Of a DNA stretch of 64,000 nt, positions 60,379 through 64,000 are shown piece by piece (the stretch's first letter is position 1; every line of letters begins with the position of its first letter). The position numbers and the translations under genes are program-made. The notes beneath the pieces were generated by a model. The model had not been told where the DNA came from, made no database searches, and saw nothing but the letters and a program-made list of their open reading frames with translations. Source of the stretch: Bacteroides sp. 51 (GTDB lineage Bacteria > Bacteroidota > Bacteroidia > Bacteroidales > Bacteroidaceae); assembly GCF_010500965.1 (NCBI RefSeq), contig NZ_QVMI01000030.1, forward strand, positions 1 to 64,000, read 5' to 3'.

Positions 60379-60408
60379 CAAAGGTAATGCTTTTTTCGTA
60401 CAATCAAA
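60379..60408 (-). promoter_or_regulatory. Promoter of the thiamine operon
   Basis: TACCTTTG (plus 60379-60386) and TTTG (plus 60405-60408) with 18 bp between them, the standard Bacteroides -7/-33 promoter; transcription would begin just before the riboswitch. Confidence 0.8.
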
Positions 60409-60584
60409 CTTTCTGGAAAAAGAAATATAATATTCGCACCAAACTGGTGTTTTCTTTGATTAGTTCGTATCCTTTTGTATCAATCCACCCCAGACGCCCT
60501 CGTTCGAACACGTATACCTTAAGAAAAGAATCTGCATAAAACAACTATCAGATTCGCATAAAATAACTATCTTTATTGCACGAT

Positions 60585-60660
60585 TTAAGTTAGCCGGTTA
60601 CAACCAGCTCATTGGCCGGTTGCAACCAGCCAATGAGCTGCTTGCAACCGGCTAACTTAA
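60585..60660. repeat. Long stem-loop of REP type, probable bidirectional terminator
   Basis: Outer arms 60585-60599 and 60646-60660 (TTAAGTTAGCCGGTT) and inner arms 60605-60616 and 60629-60640 (CAGCTCATTGGC) are all perfectly complementary; the loop is GGTTGCAACC-like. Confidence 0.85.
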
Positions 60661-60744
60661 AAGACACACATTTAAAAGATAAAAACAACACATCCGAAAA
60701 TTAATTTATTCATATTTTGAAATTACTTACTTAACTCTGACCAT

Positions 60745-61353
60745 ATGGCCTATTACGACTTAAAAAAGAAACCGTCCCTCACCACCAAAGAAGGTGAAAA
60801 AGAAGTGTATTATCCGCAATGTGTCAGTGCTGGCACCCTTTCGCAAGATAAACTGGCAAAATTGACTGCTCAACGTACCGGTTTTAATGAAGCAGAGATA
60901 AAAGGAATACTGATGGGACTATTCGATACCGCAACAGACTGGATGAATCTGGGGTTCAGCGTAGAACTGGGAGAATTCGGGTATTTCACCGGGAAAGTGA
61001 AAGGACGCCTGGTAGAGAAAAAAACAGATATCCGCTCACCATCCATCCGGTTTAACAATGTCAACTTCCGCCCCTCAGCGAAATTTAAAAAAGCACTGAA
61101 TGGCGAACTGTCACGCGTACCATCCATTAAACTCCGCGAATCCAGCAATCTAAATATGGAAGAATTGGAAAGCCTACTGACAAAGCATTTAGAGGAAAAC
61201 GGCTTTATCAACATCATCAACTATAGCCGGTTGACGGGTAGGTTGAAATGGAAAGCAGCACAAGACCTGAAATATTTTGTAGAGAAGGGAGTGATTACGA
61301 GCCGGGGACGAGGAAATCAGAAACATTATATAAAGGTAAAGAACGCTGATTAA
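60745..61353 (+). CDS. HU-family (HU-HIG type) DNA-binding protein with C-terminal extension
   Basis: 202 residues. The N-terminal 120 residues are a Bacteroidetes HU-like domain: Y-rich start (MAYYDLKKKPSLTTKEGEKEVYYPQ), helices GTLSQDKLAKLTAQRTGFNEAEI, and FSVELGEFGYFTGKVKGR. The C-terminal 75 residues look like a winged helix (FINIINYSRLTGRLKWKAAQDLKYFVEKGVITSRGRGNQKHYI) that I do not find in plain HU. Probably a nucleoid or local DNA-bending protein. Confidence 0.85.
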   Translation: MAYYDLKKKPSLTTKEGEKEVYYPQCVSAGTLSQDKLAKLTAQRTGFNEAEIKGILMGLFDTATDWMNLGFSVELGEFGYFTGKVKGRLVEKKTDIRSPSIRFNNVNFRPSAKFKKALNGELSRVPSIKLRESSNLNMEELESLLTKHLEENGFINIINYSRLTGRLKWKAAQDLKYFVEKGVITSRGRGNQKHYIKVKNAD

Positions 61354-61432
61354 TATAGCAAGAATGGACAAAAACCATTTAAACACAAGACGCTATCTTT
61401 GCCAAAGTAAACCAATAAAAACAAAATTAATT

Positions 61433-61705
61433 ATGGAAGCTACATTTTGCCAAAGCTGTGGTATGCCGATGACCACCGCAGATCAGTTCGGTACAAACAA
61501 AGAAGGAAGTGCAAATCACGATTATTGCGTGTATTGCTACAAAGAAGGCGCATTTACAGAAGATGTAACAATGGACGAAATGATTGATCATTGTGCGCAA
61601 TATCTGGATGAGTTCAACAAAGAAAGCGAAAAACAAATGAGCAAGGAAGAGGCCATTGCACAGATGAAGCAATACTTCCCTACCCTGAAACGCTGGAAAA
61701 AGTAA
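61433..61705 (+). CDS. Small zinc-ribbon protein
   Basis: 90 residues from ATG 61433. FCQSCGMPMTT...DYCVYCYKEGAF gives two CxxC pairs, a putative zinc ribbon; the C-terminus is EEAIAQMKQYFPTLKRWKK. A TATCTTTG -7 box lies at 61394-61401. The protein is a paralogue of the N-terminus of the next gene. Function unknown. Confidence 0.85.
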   Translation: MEATFCQSCGMPMTTADQFGTNKEGSANHDYCVYCYKEGAFTEDVTMDEMIDHCAQYLDEFNKESEKQMSKEEAIAQMKQYFPTLKRWKK

Positions 61706-61715
61706 AAAGAAGAAA

Positions 61716-62843
61716 GTGGATACACCACTACATTTTTGTCAGAGCTGCGGCATGCCTATGGTTGCCGCAGACCACTTCGGGACAAACTGCGACAATACTC
61801 CCAGCGAAGATTATTGTTGCTTCTGCTTTCGCGAAGGCGGGTTTACAGATAACGGAACGATGAATGACAAGGTCCAGGAAAACCTTCATTATCACGACGA
61901 AAACGAATACCACAACGGCCGGCGATATACCATCAACGAAGCGGAACTCTACCTCCGGGTCATGCTGCCCACGCTCAAACGCTGGGAGTCGCACAAACAT
62001 ACACACTTGGAATATTACCAATCGGTGAACCGCGTAATGGAGTATATCAACGAACATCTGACGGAAAGCATCAACCTGTCCGATATGGCCAAAGTGGCAC
62101 ATATCTCCGATTATCACTTCCACCGGATATTTAAAGCCATCATCCGCGAAAGCCCCGGAGATTACATCCAACGGTTAAGATTGGAAAAAGCCGCATTTAA
62201 ACTGCAAACCACCGGACAATCGCTCGCCGAAATAGCCGAACAAACAGGATATCAAAGTCCGCAGGCACTATCCAAAGCGTTTAAGAAGCGATACCAACTC
62301 TCGCCCATAGCTTTCCGCAAGAATCCGGCCATCCTGAATGTAACGGTAGAACCGATCATAGACATACCGATGAATCCGGAAATCAGGCAAGTCGCCCCTA
62401 AAGAAGTAGTGTATCTGCAAATCGTAAACCCATTCGGAAGAATGGACTCATACATTGAGGCATGGAATAAACTCGTCCGGTATGTGGGAGCAAATGGAAT
62501 ACCCAACGATGAGAATGAATACATTTGCCTGAGCCGCGATATGTCTTCCATCACCCGTCCGGAACAGTTTAGAATGTACGCTTGTATCACAACCAATAAG
62601 CCAGTTAAGCCCAGTGGAAAATTCGGTATTCAAAAAGTAGAAGGCGGACGGTATGCCGTATTCACTTACAAAGGCTCACACAAAGAACTGGAAAATGTGT
62701 ATTGCAATATTTACCGCTATTGGATACCCCGAAGCGTACACACGCTCCGGGATAATATTTCCTTCGAAAAGTATCTGAATACACCTAATGAAGTGAAAGA
62801 AGAGGAATTGGTGACGGAGATATTTATTCCGATAGAGCCTTAA
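61716..62843 (+). CDS. Zinc-ribbon / AraC / GyrI-like fusion regulator
   Basis: 375 residues from a GTG start at 61716. Order: zinc ribbon (FCQSCGMPMVA ... DYCCFCFREGGF, residues 7-40), linker ending LPTLKRW, AraC HTH (about 105-205: INLSDMAKVAHISDYHFHRIFKAIIRESPGDYIQRLRLEKAAF, YQSPQALSKAFKKRYQLSPIAFR) and a GyrI-like effector-binding domain (about 220-375). The GyrI part would bind small hydrophobic or cationic ligands. It follows the stand-alone zinc-ribbon gene by 10 bp and converges on the DJ-1-like gene with 20-bp overlap. Confidence 0.9.
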   Translation: MDTPLHFCQSCGMPMVAADHFGTNCDNTPSEDYCCFCFREGGFTDNGTMNDKVQENLHYHDENEYHNGRRYTINEAELYLRVMLPTLKRWESHKHTHLEYYQSVNRVMEYINEHLTESINLSDMAKVAHISDYHFHRIFKAIIRESPGDYIQRLRLEKAAFKLQTTGQSLAEIAEQTGYQSPQALSKAFKKRYQLSPIAFRKNPAILNVTVEPIIDIPMNPEIRQVAPKEVVYLQIVNPFGRMDSYIEAWNKLVRYVGANGIPNDENEYICLSRDMSSITRPEQFRMYACITTNKPVKPSGKFGIQKVEGGRYAVFTYKGSHKELENVYCNIYRYWIPRSVHTLRDNISFEKYLNTPNEVKEEELVTEIFIPIEP

Positions 62844-63354
62844 TCACCTTATCCATCATCATCCAAATAGCATTCTCCGTCTCGGCCGTATAAAAATGAC
62901 CATCAACCGCAAACTTCTCATCGGTTGTTTTACCATTCTGAATAGCCGGTTTAGCCAACGGATGAACAGCCAGCGTCTTACCCGCCGTAATTCCAGCACT
63001 TTCGAACATCATAGCAGCGGCACAATGGCCAATCATCATCTTGCCCTTATCGCCGAAAGCCTTAATCACAGCCAACATATCCTGATTATAAGACTTATCG
63101 GCATACTGAGCAAATACAGGCACCGCATCGCCACACCCAAAAACCAATGCATCGTATTCATCTTCGTGCCCCTTCAGGTTGGCAACCACATCATCGGTAA
63201 ACATAGTAATACCGGAATTCGTTTTAATCTCTTTCGTATCTGCCACCGCAAACACCCGGTACGAAATACCATTCTCAAAGAACGCCTCCAGATACTGGAA
63301 CAAACCAAATCCATTTACCGGATTCACGGCCAAAACCGCAACTTTTTTTCCCAT
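62824..63354 (-). CDS. DJ-1/PfpI-like protein
   Basis: 176 residues. DJ-1-like fold with Cys elbow in MIGHCAAAMMFES; N-terminal strand KKVAVLAVNPVNGFGLFQYLEAF. Not close to the 48744-49349 protein in sequence. It is divergent from the HxlR regulator, which likely controls it. Possible role in aldehyde or redox stress by analogy with HxlR-controlled genes. Confidence 0.8.
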   Translation of the reverse strand: MGKKVAVLAVNPVNGFGLFQYLEAFFENGISYRVFAVADTKEIKTNSGITMFTDDVVANLKGHEDEYDALVFGCGDAVPVFAQYADKSYNQDMLAVIKAFGDKGKMMIGHCAAAMMFESAGITAGKTLAVHPLAKPAIQNGKTTDEKFAVDGHFYTAETENAIWMMMDKVIKALSE

Positions 63355-63390
63355 AACATGCTATTTTTAGAGTACTACAATAGTTATTTA

Positions 63391-63482
63391 AAGTAAGTTC
63401 ATTACTTTTGTATTGCAAAGTTAGGAGTTCGGATTCAATGAAACAAGAACGAACAAGAACATAAGATACTTACCTTTAAGTA
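63391..63482. promoter_or_regulatory. Divergent promoter with HxlR-type operators
   Basis: Leftward -7 box TAACTTTG (plus 63416-63423). Inverted repeats AAGTAA-GTTCA-TTACTT (63391-63407) and TACTTA-CCTT-TAAGTA (63467-63482) share the same ACTTA/TAAGT half-site and flank the two start regions. Confidence 0.5.
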
Positions 63483-63506
63483 ACCATTATTGAATATCAA
63501 AGGAAT

Positions 63507-63875
63507 ATGAACGAAAAAAATATAAAAAACTTTCACCCAACCGGAACCTGCCCGATCCGCGACATTCTGAGCCGACTAGGCGATAAATGGTCCATGCTTG
63601 TACTGGTTACATTAAATGCAAACGGTACCATGCGTTTTAGCGACATTCACAAAACAATAGCCGACATATCGCAACGCATGCTGACAGTCACCTTACGATC
63701 ATTGGAAACAGACGGGTTAGTATCCAGAAAGATTTACCCGGAAGTACCACCCCGCGTGGAATACGACCTGACGGAAACAGGCAAGAGCCTGATTCCACAT
63801 CTCGAAAATCTGGTAGAATGGGCCTTGACCTATACTCCTGATATCATAGAGAACAGAGAAACGGTGCACGTTTAA
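63507..63875 (+). CDS. HxlR-family transcription regulator
   Basis: 122 residues. TCPIRDILSRLGDKWSMLVLVTLNANGTMRFSDI and ISQRMLTVTLRSLETDGLVSRKIYPEVPPRVEYDLTETGKSL are the HxlR winged-helix signature, with a conserved N-terminal Cys (CPIRD) that in several members senses aldehydes or disulfide stress. It probably regulates itself and the divergent DJ-1-like gene. Confidence 0.93.
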   Translation: MNEKNIKNFHPTGTCPIRDILSRLGDKWSMLVLVTLNANGTMRFSDIHKTIADISQRMLTVTLRSLETDGLVSRKIYPEVPPRVEYDLTETGKSLIPHLENLVEWALTYTPDIIENRETVHV

Positions 63876-63915
63876 TTGCACGTATAACCAAAGCAATACT
63901 TGCATACCTTTTGCC

Positions 63916-64000
63916 ATGAAACAGTACATCGAAACCCAACGACTAATTCTTAGGGGCTGGAAGGAAGAAGACATTCCGCATTTTCTCCAAATGAATCGCA
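63916..64000 (+). CDS. GNAT acetyltransferase, 5' part only
   Basis: The first 28 residues (QYIETQRLILRGWKEEDIPHF after the start Met and Lys) are the typical beginning of RimJ/RimL-type GNAT N-acetyltransferases (ETxRLxLR). The gene runs out of the window. Confidence 0.75.
   Translation, partial: MKQYIETQRLILRGWKEEDIPHFLQMNR

Overview
The window is chromosomal DNA of a member of the Bacteroidales (Bacteroides, Parabacteroides or Dysgonomonas type). Evidence for this is the SusC/SusD pairs, a SusR-type regulator, RteC, an IntDOT-like tyrosine recombinase, promoters of the TAnnTTTG (-7) type and a Bacteroidales-style thiamine cluster. I cannot name the species from sequence alone.

Region 1 (about 1-15.9 kb) looks like part of an integrated conjugative or mobilizable element. 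It holds the 5'-truncated end of a large helicase, two small helix-turn-helix proteins around a primase/helicase, RteC (the excision regulator known from CTnDOT), and cargo. The cargo is an outer-membrane phospholipase A, a nitroreductase-like protein, an odd tRNA-like gene with an enlarged anticodon loop, and an RND efflux operon (TetR, TolC, membrane fusion protein, permease) with a divergent AraC regulator.

Region 2 (about 15.98-34.72 kb) appears to be a separate 18.7-kb genomic island. A 22-bp perfect direct repeat lies at each end. A tyrosine recombinase sits just inside the left repeat, with repeated GGGGTACGA motifs between them. The cargo is one complete polysaccharide utilization locus whose enzymes (GH66, GH31, GH97, GH65) with SusC, SusD, a three-module SusE-like lipoprotein and SusR point to dextran, probably including alpha-1,2-branched dextran. 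A third, less perfect att-like copy at 15.8 kb suggests tandem accretion of elements at one site.

Region 3 (35.6-38.8 kb) is a small cluster: AraC regulator, sugar O-acetyltransferase, cyclophilin-like lipoprotein and alpha/beta hydrolase. Region 4 (38.9-48.6 kb) is a second polysaccharide locus under an ECF sigma/FecR anti-sigma pair with an STN-containing SusC, a SusD and a GH2 enzyme. Region 5 (48.7-52.8 kb) has a DJ-1/PfpI protein, three overlapping O6-alkylguanine-DNA alkyltransferase homologues (one fused to AraC) and a membrane metallophosphoesterase.

Region 6 (52.9-60.4 kb) is a full thiamine cluster read leftward from a TPP riboswitch: thiD, thiS, a TenI-like gene, thiE, thiG, thiC, thiH, thiF. 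It is interrupted twice by palindromic MITE-like repeats, one of which is nested inside another. Region 7 (60.7-64 kb) carries an HU-family DNA-binding protein, a zinc-ribbon protein, a zinc-ribbon/AraC/GyrI fusion, a second DJ-1-like protein, a divergent HxlR regulator and the start of a GNAT acetyltransferase.
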